From assembly GCF_019320115.1 (NCBI RefSeq), contig NC_089584.1:77815260-77879259 (forward strand): 64,000 nucleotides of DNA. Direction: 5' to 3'. The notes under the pieces are model-generated. The model ran no database searches and was not told the DNA's origin. It saw nothing but the letters and a program-made list of their open reading frames with translations. Position 1 is the first letter of the stretch; every line of letters begins with the position of its first letter. Below, piece after piece: positions 1 to 10,355 of this stretch. A program made the position numbers and the translations under genes. The stretch is from Miscanthus floridulus. Taxonomy: Eukaryota > Streptophyta > Magnoliopsida > Poales > Poaceae.

Positions 1-661
1 TATTGGTGCTGCCCGCCTTGTATTCCACGAAGAAGTCGAAGCCCAACAGCTTGCCCATCCAATGGTGCTGGGGAATGGTGGCCAGCCGCTGATCCAAAAG
101 AAATTTGAGGCTGAAATGGTCAGTACGTACCAGGAAGCGGTGTCCCCAAAGGTACAGCCTCCAGTGGCGGATCACCAGCACCAATCCAATTAGCTCCCGC
201 TCATATGCCGCCAAGGATTGATGTCGAGGGGTAGCAGGGTAGCTGAAGAAGGCGATGGGGTGCAGATCTTGAAGGAGAATGGCCCCAAAGCCATGTGTCG
301 AAGCGTCGCACTCCACGATGAATGGCTGCTCGAAGTAGGGCAGGGCTAGTATCGGTGCTGTAGTGATGGCCGTCTTGAGGACGACGAAGGCTACGGCTGT
401 TGCCTCATTCTAGGTGAACCCCTCCTTCTTCAGTAGGCCCGTCAGGGGTGCTGCTATGGCACCAAAATCCTTGAGGAACTTACGGTAGTACCCCGCAAGC
501 CCAAGGAAACCCTAGACCGCGCACGTCGATCGGGGCTACAGCCAATCAGCGATAGCCTAGACTTTATCAGGATCCATGGGCACCCCATGTGTTGAAATGA
601 TGTGCCCTAGATACGTGATGGAGTCAACATTGAAGGCACACTTGGATCTTTTGACGAACAA
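1..661 (-). pseudogene. RT thumb and RNase H region, element A (partial)
   Basis: Minus-strand translation gives the RT connection ([13 protein letters not shown]), then RNase H motifs PFIVECDASTHGFGA, SLAAYERELIGLVLVIRHWR and FLVRTDHFSLKFLLDQ, ending at the window edge in FDFFVEYKAGSTN. At least two in-frame stops occur, one before GFLGLAG and one in the GFT-NEA stretch. The catalytic Asp of CDAS, the Glu of YERE and the Asp of RTDH remain. Confidence 0.75.
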
Positions 662-1084
662 CTAGTGTTGATGCAGCACGGTGAGGACAGCACGCACATG
701 GCAAAGGTGTTCAGCCAGGGAGGCGTTGTAGATTAGTATGTCATCGAAGAAGACGAGGACAAAGCGGCGCAGGAAGAGGCAGAGAACGTCATTCATTAAT
801 GCTTGGAATGTTGCTAGGGCATTGCATAGCCCGAATGGCATGACGAGGAACTCATAGAGCCCATCATGGGTTCTGAACGTCGTCTTCTCCACGTCGGCTG
901 GGTTCATGCGAACCTGATGATAGCCGGAGCGGAGGTCTAACTTGGTGAAGAACCGGGCGCCATTCAACTCATCCAAGAGCCTGTAGACCACTGGAATGGG
1001 GTAGGCATCCTTGACTATAATAGCGTTGAGGGCCCGGTAGTCGACGTAGAAATGCCATGTCCCATCGGCCTTCTTGACCAGCAA
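662..1084 (-). pseudogene. Reverse transcriptase core, element A
   Basis: The 140-residue segment has the Ty3/gypsy RT landmarks in order: [24 protein letters not shown], the [11 protein letters not shown] stretch, and the catalytic box VFFDDILIY near residue 112. It is in frame with the protease block above it, separated by one TAG. Another TAG ends it at 662-664, where the usual sequence continues HQLFVK (probable Gln codon). Not functional as it stands. Confidence 0.85.
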
Positions 1085-1114
1085 GACCGAGGAGGAGAAC
1101 GCTGATGTGCTACG

Positions 1115-1948
1115 CTAGATAAGCCCCTGTTCCAGCATGGTGGTGCATTGGCGCTCCAACTCATCCTTGTGTGAAGCGGGATAGTGGTAGGGCCAGACCG
1201 CCTTCGGCAAGGACCCCGGGATAAGGTTGATGCAGTGATCCCGAGATCGAGGTGGAGGCATGCCGGTCGGCTCGGTGAAGACCGCAGCGAACTCGTCCAG
1301 CAGGGCTGTTAAGAGATCAGCCACGCTGCACGCTCGTTGGGAAGGGCCGGTGCCCCCGACAATGCCTGTCCAGCACACCCTATGATCTCGGTGCCAAAAG
1401 GACATGGTGAGTGTGCCGAAATCCCAGAGGATTGGGCCAAGGGAGGCCAGCCACTCGGTGTCGAGGACGACGTCATAACCAGCCAGCGGTAGTGCGAAGA
1501 AGTCGGTGGAGAATGGTTCGCCGGCGATGGAGAAGGGAACAACACGGTAGACATCGGGGCATGGCACCTGTTTCCCATTTGCCACCGTGACCTTCATGTT
1601 GCCGCAGGGTTGAAGCTTGAGGGAGGTGCATGCCGCTGCTTCCTCAGACACGAAGTTGTGGGTGGAGCCTGAGTCCAGCAGGGCCAGTAAGGATGCCCTG
1701 CCCAGCTGGATGCGGAACTGCATGGTCTCACTGGAGCGAACGCCTGCCATGGCTAGAAGTGAGATGATCGGGCTGTCAACCGCAGCGTTGGTCTGCTCAG
1801 GGTTGTCGTCATCATCGGCCTTGGCCAGACCAAGGAGGAAGATGTGATTCCAGACGCGGTTGTGACCCCTGCCAAATTTCTCGTTGCAGTTGAAACAGAG
1901 GCCCAATCGGCGCCGCTCCTCCATCTCTGATTGGGACAACCGCTTCAC
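1115..1948 (-). pseudogene. Zinc knuckle, aspartic protease and start of RT, element A
   Basis: The 277-residue block begins with a degenerate zinc knuckle, CFNCNEKFGRGH, whose last cysteine position is now Trp. The retropepsin active site LLDSGSTHNFV lies near residue 90. The linker ...EFAAVFTEPTGMPPPRSRDHCI then leads into the RT N terminus, ending EQGLI. A TAG at 1117-1115 follows, and RT continues in the same frame at 1084. Related elements read Q-R-S at this place, again suggesting CAG to TAG. Confidence 0.8.
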
Positions 1949-2009
1949 TTGGCGGCCCTCGACGGTGAGGGAAGGGGCGGCTGCATGGGATGGGGGTTGG
2001 CAAGGCCAG

Positions 2010-2774
2010 CTATGGTGGTGGCCCCATCAAGAGGCCGCGCGTGGCCTGCCGTGGCGCAGGCAGAGCTGGAACAGTAGCGGTGTAGTACTGCTCGCGCAGC
2101 TCCAGCTTGCGCGCGAGGCTCATGGCGATGATGAGGGACTTCGGATTGTGGACTTCCATGTCGAGGCTGAGCGGCGGTTGCAGTCCGACCATAAACGCTT
2201 GTACGCGCTTTGCCTCCGTGAGCGTGCCGACGCGAGGAAGCAACGCCTCAAAGCGGTTCTGGTACTCTGCTACCAAGCTCGTCCGCTTGCACGCCATCAG
2301 CTCACCAAGGGGATTGGAGCGGATCGGTGGCCCAAAGCGAAGGTTGATGAGCTCGGAGAAGCGGCGCCAGGACGGCGTACCCTCATCCTGCTGCACTTGG
2401 ATGAACCACATCTAGGCGCCGTCTTCCAGGTTGTATGATGCCATCCAAACTTGCTCCTCAGCTACAATACGTTGTTGATGGAAATACGACTCACATCGGT
2501 TAAGGAAGGCCAATAGATCAGATTTCCCATCGAACTTGGGAAAGTCCAGCTTCTGGAACCGAGGTGGACGGTCCCCGTGGTGGTCACCGTGGCCTGAGCC
2601 GCGTGATCCTGAGCCGGAGAACGCCTGTGGCTGCGCCTGTGGCTGCGCCTGTGGCTGCGCCTGCTGAAGAGCGGCGACCTGCCGTTGAAGGTCGCTAATG
2701 GAGGCGTTCATGGTGGTGGTGAGGGCCTGGATCATCTTGGCCAGGTCGGCGGTGGACGGCTCAGCCATTGGCAA
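2010..2774 (-). pseudogene. gag (capsid) of element A, interrupted
   Basis: Two same-frame blocks, 2774-2415 and 2411-2010, are separated by one TAG codon at 2414-2412. The N-terminal part has a predicted coiled-coil stretch (DLQRQVAALQQ), a short repeat of AQPQ units, then the gag core with FPKFDGKSDLLAFLNRCE and, after the stop, MWFIQVQQDEG and WRRFSELINLRFGPP. These are typical retrotransposon gag motifs of the chromovirus type. The TAG lies where related gags read Gln before MWF, so a CAG to TAG change is the simplest reading. The frame shifts again before the zinc knuckle. Confidence 0.8.
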
Positions 2775-2874
2775 GGATGTGGAGGCTGCTGAGGCAGTGG
2801 GTGAAGCAGGGGTTTATGGCGAGGTGGCTGCAGGGTTGGAGTGTGGGCTGGAGGTGGAAGAAGATCGCTGGCTA

Positions 2875-2884
2875 GCTGATACCA
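2875..2884 (-). other. Primer binding site of element A
   Basis: The minus strand reads TGGTATCAGC three bases inside the LTR end. This matches the start of the TGGTATCAGAGC sequence complementary to the 3' end of initiator methionine tRNA, the usual primer of plant Ty3/gypsy elements. The last bases of the site differ from the consensus. Confidence 0.75.
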
Positions 2885-2887
2885 AGT

Positions 2888-3296
2888 TGTCAAGGACCTG
2901 GGCGCCTAGAGTTGGAGGCCCCTGACTTCTCAGCTCATAACTCGAACCAGGTAATGGAGGTGCCAGGGTTTTTGCCTGACTACCCTAGCAGGAGGCGAGA
3001 TTAAGAATAGCAGAGAAAGGGGAAGATTAGGGAATAACTTCTTTCTTACTTCCTTCAACGAGTACAGGGGTACATATAGGAGCTCTGCTCCATTGCTACT
3101 TGCGCCAGCCATTAACTGCTAGCTGGCTAATTAATTCCTTAATCTCTTCAACTTCTACTTAATTGCCTTAGAGACTGCATCCCCTCCAGCCGCCTAAACC
3201 TCCTTGGGTTCTTCCCGGCCATGCGTCCCCTTGGGGACTGCCCCGGCTACACCTTGTGTTCGAGGCCGGCGGCTGTACTGTCGGCCCCACATGACA
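2888..3296 (-). repeat. 5' LTR of element A (409 bp)
   Basis: The block begins TGTCAAGGACC and ends CCACATGACA on the plus strand, an inverted TGTCA/TGACA terminus. The same ends delimit both LTRs of element F. A primer site follows directly at the inner edge. The 3' partner LTR is outside the window, so neither target duplication nor age can be read. Confidence 0.85.
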
Positions 3297-3878
3297 GTTG
3301 GAATCTAGATTCTTGATTTTGGTTGTCCCTGAGAAATTGTAGAAAGCATCTGTCAGTGACTAAATGTAGGACTATAATAGTATAGCCATTAAGCATGACT
3401 TCCTTATTACTTGCTTTGAACTTGCAAAGGAATAGTAAGTGCAACACTCGAGAATAAGTCTGTTAAATCGCACTATGTTTCAAACGAATGAAAGTATTTG
3501 ACAGCTCAGTAAAAGAGAATAAGAGATCATATGGCACAGACTATTCAACAAACTATCATGCACACACAATTGGAAGGAGGTTGCTTCCCTTCAAGACAAG
3601 GAAAGGTCGTTTGAACTGGATGTGTTCCTCTACATTGTTGTGCTTCTCTGCCAAAGTAGATTATATCATAACTGAAAAGGGTTACTCCCAAATGATGCCA
3701 TTTAAACTATTTCCAATCATTAATGATCTATGAATATGTTGCAATACACTTTTCTCTGAAAGTGTATACAAGAAAAAAGTGTTTGAAAATGCATCTTTGG
3801 GTGATCAACTCGTTGAGTCATCAGTTTGGAAGCACTGACCATCGCCAATGGTAAGAGAATGAGATTATAAGGTCACAC
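3297..3878. other. Non-coding stretch between element A and the AKR pseudogene
   Basis: No convincing ORF or repeat was recognised. On the minus strand it follows the splice donor of the last visible AKR exon, so it is probably intron of that gene, cut by element A. The final AKR exon was searched for here and not found; it may lie beyond the left edge of the window. Confidence 0.5.
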
Positions 3879-5312
3879 CTGGTATAGGAACCACATCATC
3901 TCCTTGATGCAGAACCCATGCTAAAGCTAGCTGAGCAGGGCTGCACTGGTGCTTATTGGCCAGTTCTTCCATTCGCAGATAAATTTGCTTGTTCCTCTCC
4001 AAATTTTCTGCAGCAAACCTTGGAATCCCATGCTGACAAGTCAAAGTTAAATCTGTAAGTGAACTAAGAAAAAGATTTTGATGCAGACCAAGAAATGATT
4101 TTTTTTGGCAACAAAAGAAAGAAATGATATTCTGAGCTAGAATGTATCAATACCAGAACAGAATCAGCGGGCACTTGTTCTCTCACTCCTCTTCCACCGA
4201 AAAACCCACGGCCGATAGGACTGTATGTCTCAATTCCAATGCCCAATTCTCTGAAGTCCACAGAGCAAAAATAATCTTATTACATGATAATATCGGGCAA
4301 GACCAGAGAGAATTTGCAATCCATGAATCACCTGCAGAGTGGCACAATCTCGGGCTCAATGTCGCGAGACCAGAGAGACCACTCCATCTGCACCGCGGTG
4401 ATCAGGTGCACGTAGGGATGAAAACGGATTGGATACGGACGGATATCACCGATATTATATTTGTTTTTATATTTTTGTCCGGATTCAGATTCGAATACGG
4501 ATAGTGTCAACTATGTCGGATAGGATACGATTGGATATCGACATCATAAATATGCGATTTGAGTATTTGGATACGGATACGGTATCGGATGTTGGATATC
4601 CGGACTCGGATACGGACAGATCTCAACCCCTCTAAACAGATTCGGTTTTAAATACGGTCGAAAAATCCGTACTGTTTTCATCCTAGGTGCACGGCATGTG
4701 CACGCCTGATGGTGTCCGGGCTCGCCTCCGACAATCCGATGTACTTGACCTTCCCCTCCACCAACTTCTTGAGCTCGCCAATCTGCAATAATTTCGAACA
4801 AAGAATTCACATGAGCAAACACACCAACCAACAGCTGCTTGAAGGCAGGTAGAATGTGTCAACCGTGTCCTCGATGGAAACTGTGGTGTCAACGCGGTGT
4901 TGGTAGTAGAGGTCGATGCAGGCGGCGGAGGCTGGCCTCGCAGCAGGCGCGAACGTACTCCGGCCGCCCGCACACGGTCCGCGCGCCGCTCTCGTCACGC
5001 CGGAGCCCGAACTTGGTGGCCACCTGCACCTGCTCCCGCGGCAGTGTGCGCAGCGATCGATGTCTTCCGCGGGTCAGTAAAACTCGCTCACGCTCACAAC
5101 TCTCCAGGAAAAAAAAAAGAAAAGAAAGGGCGGACCATGCCGAGGAGGATTTCGTTGGTGAAGGGCCCGCCGTATTCGTCGGCGGTGTCGAAGAAGGTGA
5201 CCCCGCGGCGGAAAGCGTGCATGATCACGGCAATGCCGGCCTCGTCGTCCAGCGCGGAGCTGTACCCGCCCGTCAGCCCCATGCACCCGAACCCCAGCTT
5301 GGACACCTGCAT
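3879..5312 (-). pseudogene. Aldo-keto reductase (plant AKR, perakine reductase/auxin-induced type), broken
   Basis: Five exons can be placed: 5312-about 5151, about 5063-4864, 4782-4332, 4250-4154 and 4032-3879. They encode an NADPH-dependent (beta/alpha)8-barrel reductase of the plant family that includes probable aldo-keto reductases. The catalytic tetrad is visible: Asp and Tyr in FFDTADEYG, Lys in VATKFG, His in YYQHRVD. Other family motifs are [57 protein letters not shown] and ALAWVLHQGDDVVPIPG. It is not functional. About 11 bases are missing in exon 2 near 4918-4921, shifting the frame between SLRRL and IDLYYQ. A 273-bp MITE splits exon 3. The N terminus before QVSKLGFG and the last exon (after PIPG) are absent. 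The ATG at 5312 is probably only an internal position. Confidence 0.88.
4413..4685. mobile_element. hAT-type MITE in AKR exon 3 (273 bp)
   Basis: The inverted termini are TAGGGATGAAAACGG and CCGTACTGTTTTCATCCTA. It is flanked by a perfect 8-bp duplication GGTGCACG at 4405-4412 and 4686-4693, the length typical of hAT elements. The inside is rich in GGATA/GGATATCC repeats and has no coding capacity. Removing the element and one copy of the duplication restores a continuous exon reading across [13 protein letters not shown], which proves insertion into a coding exon. Confidence 0.92.
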
Positions 5313-5610
5313 CTAAGGGCAGACTCCGTCTCGCCTCGTCGTCCAGCGCGGAGCTGTACTTGCTCAACGTCTAAGGGCAGACTCCGTCTCGCCCGACCTC
5401 GCCCCGCCTTCCTCGATGTCCGGGGCTGACTCCGCCTCTCGCACGACGTCTAGGGACTGGCTCCGCCTCGCCCGACGTCCGGGGGCTGGCTCCGTCTCGC
5501 CCGACGTCTGAGGGCAGACTCCACCTCGCCCGACGTCCGGGGGCTGGCTCCGCCTTACCCGATGTCTCAGGGCAGACTCTGCCTCGCCCAACGTCTGTGC
5601 ACTGCTCCTT
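5313..5610. repeat. GC-rich tandem repeat of about 28-30 bp units
   Basis: Degenerate copies of a unit with the words CTCCGCCTCGCCCGACGTC and either GGGGGCTGG or AGGGCAGA recur about ten times. The array starts exactly where the AKR similarity stops. A 26-bp piece of AKR exon 1 (5240-5265) is repeated perfectly inside it at 5334-5359. Such arrays are common in grass transposons, but I cannot assign a family. Confidence 0.75.
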
Positions 5611-5905
5611 CATAACTACGCGCACAGATAAGGCAGGGCACTCAAGTCAACCGTAATACCGAAAATCATACCCTGCACGCCTGTAGGAAAGTATCGTCAG
5701 AATACGACAAGACAGACACTTTAAGCCCTTCCAGGCATGTCAAAGCCCTAACAGTGCTGTAGGCATCGACATTTGTCTTAGAGCGTTGTGGGCGTCGCCA
5801 TTTGCTCTCGGGCGCGGATCCTGATGGAAGCATACGATAACCACTACGGTCCAGGAGAAAACTCGCATCATCTATAGTAATGGGCGTGTGATCACTGTGC
5901 CGTCT
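5611..5905. other. Unassigned sequence, probably older repeat
   Basis: No gene seen. The sequence continues from the tandem array up to the left end of element B, and its composition resembles retroelement LTR sequence, but no ends could be defined. Element B is inserted immediately to its right; the last five bases, CGTCT, would be the left target duplication. Confidence 0.35.
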
Positions 5906-8900
5906 TGTAACACCCCTGGTGTTACGAGCCTGTTTAGCACCACGATTTAGGCCTAAGAAAAATTTCCAAAACAGTTTTCTCGGATTTTAAAATTTGACTT
6001 AAGTTTAAAAATGTCTGATAGCAAATAAAAGGGGCGAATGGCTTGTTTATTTGATTAAGCATGAAAAATAATTTTTATAAACAAAAATTGTTGAAAGTAA
6101 AATTTGCTAAATAATAACGAAAGTGCCGCGGGCCACTCGGCTTACCCATCTCGCCGGTACGACGCACACTCTGCACCTCGGCATGTCCGTTCGCCTACGC
6201 CGTGTCCTTCTCTCCCTCTCTTGCGTCGTGTCCGAATTTTTAATGTGAGCGCCAGTAGAGCAGGTAACTTACAGCACCGCCGAGTAGCCACTGCCTCCGT
6301 TGTTCTGTCGCTCTGCAACGCTACCGAAGCACGTCGCGTTGTCCCTGCATTAATGAAGTTGGCTGAACCCTTGCGTTGTTTGCTTGCCTCTGTCTCTGAT
6401 TGTCCTTGCCTGTCGCTGTTGTCTGCCTCTGCTCGTCCTTGTCGCCTCCGCTACGCCAAGCCGTCCAGCTCCGCTGCTCATTTGCTTCTCTCAAATCAAG
6501 TTCTCTGTTCTTGCCATGAAGCCGAGCATCGTTGTTGTATCGCCCAGTCCTTTTCTGATTCGGCGACCGGACCATGTGCTTGGGCGAGTTCGCTCAGGCA
6601 CGCCACTGCCGGCCGCGTGGTGCCATGCTGCCCTGTCCCCACCCCCGTCGCGCCTATGAAGCTGGTGGCGAACCCGCACACGACGCTTAGCTCTCCCTTG
6701 CGCGTCTACTCTTCCTTGCCTCCATCCGCTCCCCTCTCTTCGCCGGGCAGCCACCGTGGTTACGCCCCGCCGCACCACGCCTCACGCCATCTGTTCGCCA
6801 CACGCCACGGACCGCGTTGGTCCTGCTGCCCCATGGCCGTCACCGCAGTTCTTCCCGGCGTTGCCTGCTGCATTGCCCTCTCCCGAACCCGCGCGCAACT
6901 CTGCCTTGCCTCGCCATTGTCGCGCCCGTGGCTCCTTCCGTGCCCGCAGCGCCATCCCCTCTCAGTCACCTCCTCCGCACGCCGCAGCTCCATGGTGCCC
7001 GTGTCGCTGGTTCGTTCGTGCCTCGCCGTGGCCGGCCATCTCTCTCGGCCGGGTCTGACACGCCATTTCCCTACTCCCTGTTGTCTCTCGAGAGCACTCG
7101 CTTGACTGCGCCGCCGTCGTCGGACGTCGCCTTGGCCTACTCCCCGCGCGCGAGCTCCTTGGTCTTGCGCTAGAGCCAAAGCCAGCGCAGCTCCACGCCG
7201 TCGCTCTCTGCTGCTCATTCCGCGTGTAGCACCGGTGGCTGTGCTCTCGCTGCTTTCTGCCGGCACCTGCGGCGGCTCCCGAAGCCAGTCGTTGCATGCG
7301 CTAGTGCGCCCGGTCTCCGTGCCGCGCGTGGCTGTCTTGGCCACGCACCACTCCGCGTCGAACCGGTGGCTCCACAGCGCTCCACCTCCAGTCGCTGGCC
7401 GCCATGCCTGCAGCCACCTTGAGGCACCCTCTGTCATGCGCCGTGCGGCTGGCTGCTTTGGTCAAGTGCTACACCACGGCCACCACCGCGCATGCCCTCG
7501 GTCCACGCCGCGCCTCCACGTGACGCACCACCGTAGTGTCGTTGCCGTGGCCCGCACGATGTCGAGCTACTCCGTGCATCGCCCCAAAGCCGCACCACCG
7601 CCGACGAGCCGCTTCCTTGGCCGGTGGATGGTCTCCTTTGCTCCTTTGAATGTAGCAGACGAAGAGAAGGGTAAGAATCCAAGCCAAAATTTTATACAGG
7701 GTCCTCGGTGCAAAATACATGACACAAGTGAATAGTGCATATGTCCTGTGGATTGATTTAAGAAAAGTATAGGGACCTCACAGCAAAAGGATCGCCGCTG
7801 CCCTGCCCTGGCCGAGTGGGCTGGCATGGCTGGGCCATCCGTGTCTGCGCGCTTGGACCGGCCTTGGGCCGCTGCGGCGAGCGTATCATTGGGCCGCCTG
7901 TCCGGCTAGCTGGGCCGCTGGCCACGCGCCCACCTAGGCCTTTGGCCTGCTCGCACTACCGGCCTGCTTCCGACCATGACTGGACCACTCGCGCCAGCGC
8001 GCGCCTGGTTCTCCTGGGCTTGTCAGTTGGGCTGGTCGGTGGGCCACGCCGCGTCTGCTGGGCCGAGATGGGTTGCCGCCAGCTCTTTTCATTTTATAAA
8101 TGCTTTCTAATATAGGTCTCTATTTAACTTATAAAATCGATATAAAATGGTGTAGGAATAAAAAAATAGTGAAACCAGTTTTGTTGAGTCCCTAAAATCA
8201 TGATCTATCTGTTAGTATATTTTGTTCACATAGTTTGATAATATTCTTGGAGGCTATATAATTAATTTAAGGTACTTAATATTGTAAAAATATAAACTTG
8301 TAGAAATTGTTGTGATAAATCGGTAATATTGTTGAATCTGAAATTTGTACAGTAGCCACCTAGCAATATTAGGTACTCACTGTAATTTTTATAGCTCCGG
8401 AATAATTAGCTTGCTACATAGATAAAGATGTCCTATTGTGAATAAAAGATTAAATTGATAGAATAGAAATAAAAAAACAACTCGGGTTTATATAACTAAA
8501 ATAATTGTTGGGACATAACGCCTTATTCGACAACATGGATACGTAGACCAGCGTTAGAGTTATCTCGTTAGCTTGTGAGGCGTGATTGGATTTCTAAGCG
8601 TTTCAGTGGTCGTTGATTATTTACATCTATGTATTTGCATCAATGCATATCATATAGGTACGATGATGGATCAACGGATCAAGTGAAGGATGAGTGGAAA
8701 TCTGCAGATGGTGTAATGGTATTCTCTCCAATAGATGATGCAATGGGCTTTCTATCCAGTTGATGGTGGATGATCTGAAGATGCAGATACTAACTTTTAA
8801 TATATATCTTACCTAGGCAAGCCCCGGTGCATAACCCCTACTCTTCTGCAGTTTAAATTATATTTGTGCATTAAGTTCTAAGGAGTTGGTTGAAACCCAC

Positions 8901-10339
8901 TTGCATATATATCTTTATCCTATAAGTCTTACTAGTATAATAGGATCGTGTAGATTGCTATGCTACAGGACTCCGGTACAAGTCGAGTGATGGCTGTCAC
9001 TCGTGAGAGATTAGAAATATATTATTGGATTATTATCACTTGGAAAATATAAATGGTGGAAAGGAAAAATGGTGACCGGGTAGGGATATGGTTTGGGTAT
9101 TGGTGGGTGTAAGAGGTTGTGTCGCTATGGATGCAGGGCATGGCTTGGTTACACTGCTTTCCCTGTCTGTGTCGGTTAAGGACCGGCCGTTGCATAAGGC
9201 TCTAGGCAAGTCACAGACTTATTATCCCGAGCACATACTCGGGTATGGGCGCTTGGAAGACTTGTTGCTCTCTTATCGTGGGTTCTAGCTCTTTCTGGAC
9301 TGACTGTTAGGGTTTTCTTTTTGGTAGAGGTGGTCCTTGTACCGCACTAAGTCCGGGACTTAGGGGCGGGGGCTTGGAGTCCTAGTTTGGACGGGGACCT
9401 AGGACCCTAGGATAGGAGGGTGATGGGTTGGTCCTGCTTGTGCCTTGGGTACAAGTGGGGCATGTGTTTTTGGGGTACCCAACTAGGAGCATTGATTCAC
9501 GAATCGTCGGGCGATCCGGTACGATTTGTCTACGGTTTAGCATCGTAGGAACAACTGAAAGATGAAAGATGGAAGATGGAAAAAGGAAATCTGATTGCTT
9601 ACCACCTGCTTGAAAGTAGCACAGGTGCTTACATAGAATGGTTAGTTAATGAACCAATGCGGCTATTAATAAAAATTAAATATAAGGACGCACGCTTAGT
9701 AATGCTTCCTACAAATGCAATAAACCCACAAGCCAGATAGCCTTGCATATCCTTGGAGTCTTTTCTTTCCTCCTGTCGAGTAAGTCTTGCTGAGTACAAT
9801 TGAGTACTCAGGGTTTTATTCCCCCTGTTGCAGGTGACAGATGGAGGCTAGAGCTGACCTTTGTGCGTGGATCCCTCCTGGTGGGCTCAGAGAGCATTTC
9901 CTTAACGCTGCGATCATAGTTTTTATTTATAACTCTGACCAAATGTTTTATAAAGAAAAGTTTTATAATATGTTGTCATAGTTCACATATCAATGTTTCA
10001 TCATGCCATGAATAGATAATTATTCCGCTGTAATTCTGATCATATGTTTACATTCCGCTGTTACATGAAACTGTTCATAACTATGATAATATGATTATAT
10101 TCCGTTGTTATAATAATAAATGTTATACTCTGATGTACATGTAAAGTGATGTAAGAAATTGTTAAGAATGATGTAAGCTTTATTCTCTCACTTGTGATCC
10201 TGATGAAAAATGTGGATTTTTGGGTTCTCCCCTGGGGTGTGCCCGATGGAACCGAGTAATTTAGTATTCTCCTTTGGATGCTTAGTGTCTAATGGAAGAC
10301 GAGCACTCCTGGGAGGCCTTAGATTAGACGGTTCTGCCA
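5906..10339 (+). repeat. 5' LTR of element B (4434 bp)
   Basis: It starts TGTAACACCCCTGG and ends GGTTCTGCCA, four bases before the primer site. Composition is zoned: an AT-rich start, a GC-rich block at about 6110-8090, then AT-rich sequence. Positions 5906-9460 align end to end with 13825-17370. Confidence 0.87.
9779..9840 (+). promoter_or_regulatory. Shared LTR block with hairpin, element B copy
   Basis: It reads TAAGTCTTGCTGAGTAC, a short loop, GAGTACTCAGGG, a pyrimidine-rich run, then TTGCAGGTGA. The CTGAGTAC/GTACTCAG arms are an inverted repeat. The same order of words occurs in the LTRs of elements D (22606-22665) and E (30796-30853, 40202-40259). Its function is unknown; it could mark RNA processing near the R/U5 part of the LTR. 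Confidence 0.6.
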
Positions 10340-10343
10340 CAGG

Positions 10344-10355
10344 TGGTATCAGAGC
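10344..10355 (+). other. Primer binding site of element B
   Basis: TGGTATCAGAGC, a perfect match to the usual site complementary to the 3' end of initiator methionine tRNA, lies four bases after the LTR end. Confidence 0.9.

Larger units (their letters stand above)
1..3296 (-). mobile_element. Element A: Ty3/gypsy LTR retrotransposon, decayed, cut by window edge
   Basis: Reading leftward on the minus strand, the order is 5' LTR (3296-2888), tRNA-type primer site, gag, CCHC and protease, reverse transcriptase, then RNase H running off the window edge. This is the gag-pol order of Ty3/gypsy elements. The 3' half and the second LTR lie outside the window. The ORF has in-frame stops and at least one frame change, so it cannot act on its own. 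It belongs to the same family group as element F at 49431-52304: both LTRs start TGTCATGTGGGGCC on the minus strand and end CCTTGACA, and the RNase H regions share wording such as IPQHHW.GKLLGFDF. Confidence 0.9.

Noticed and set aside
6104..7105. 333-codon plus-strand ORF in the GC-rich part of element B's 5' LTR
   Set aside because: It lies wholly inside an LTR, is low in complexity (Ser/Arg/Pro/Cys), overlaps other open frames on both strands, and its copy in the 3' LTR (14023-14574) is broken. Open frames are expected by chance in GC-rich sequence.
9779..9840. Calling the shared LTR block an intron
   Set aside because: The GTAAGT to TTGCAG distance is about 54 bases, below the usual plant minimum, and element E lacks the GT at the donor place.
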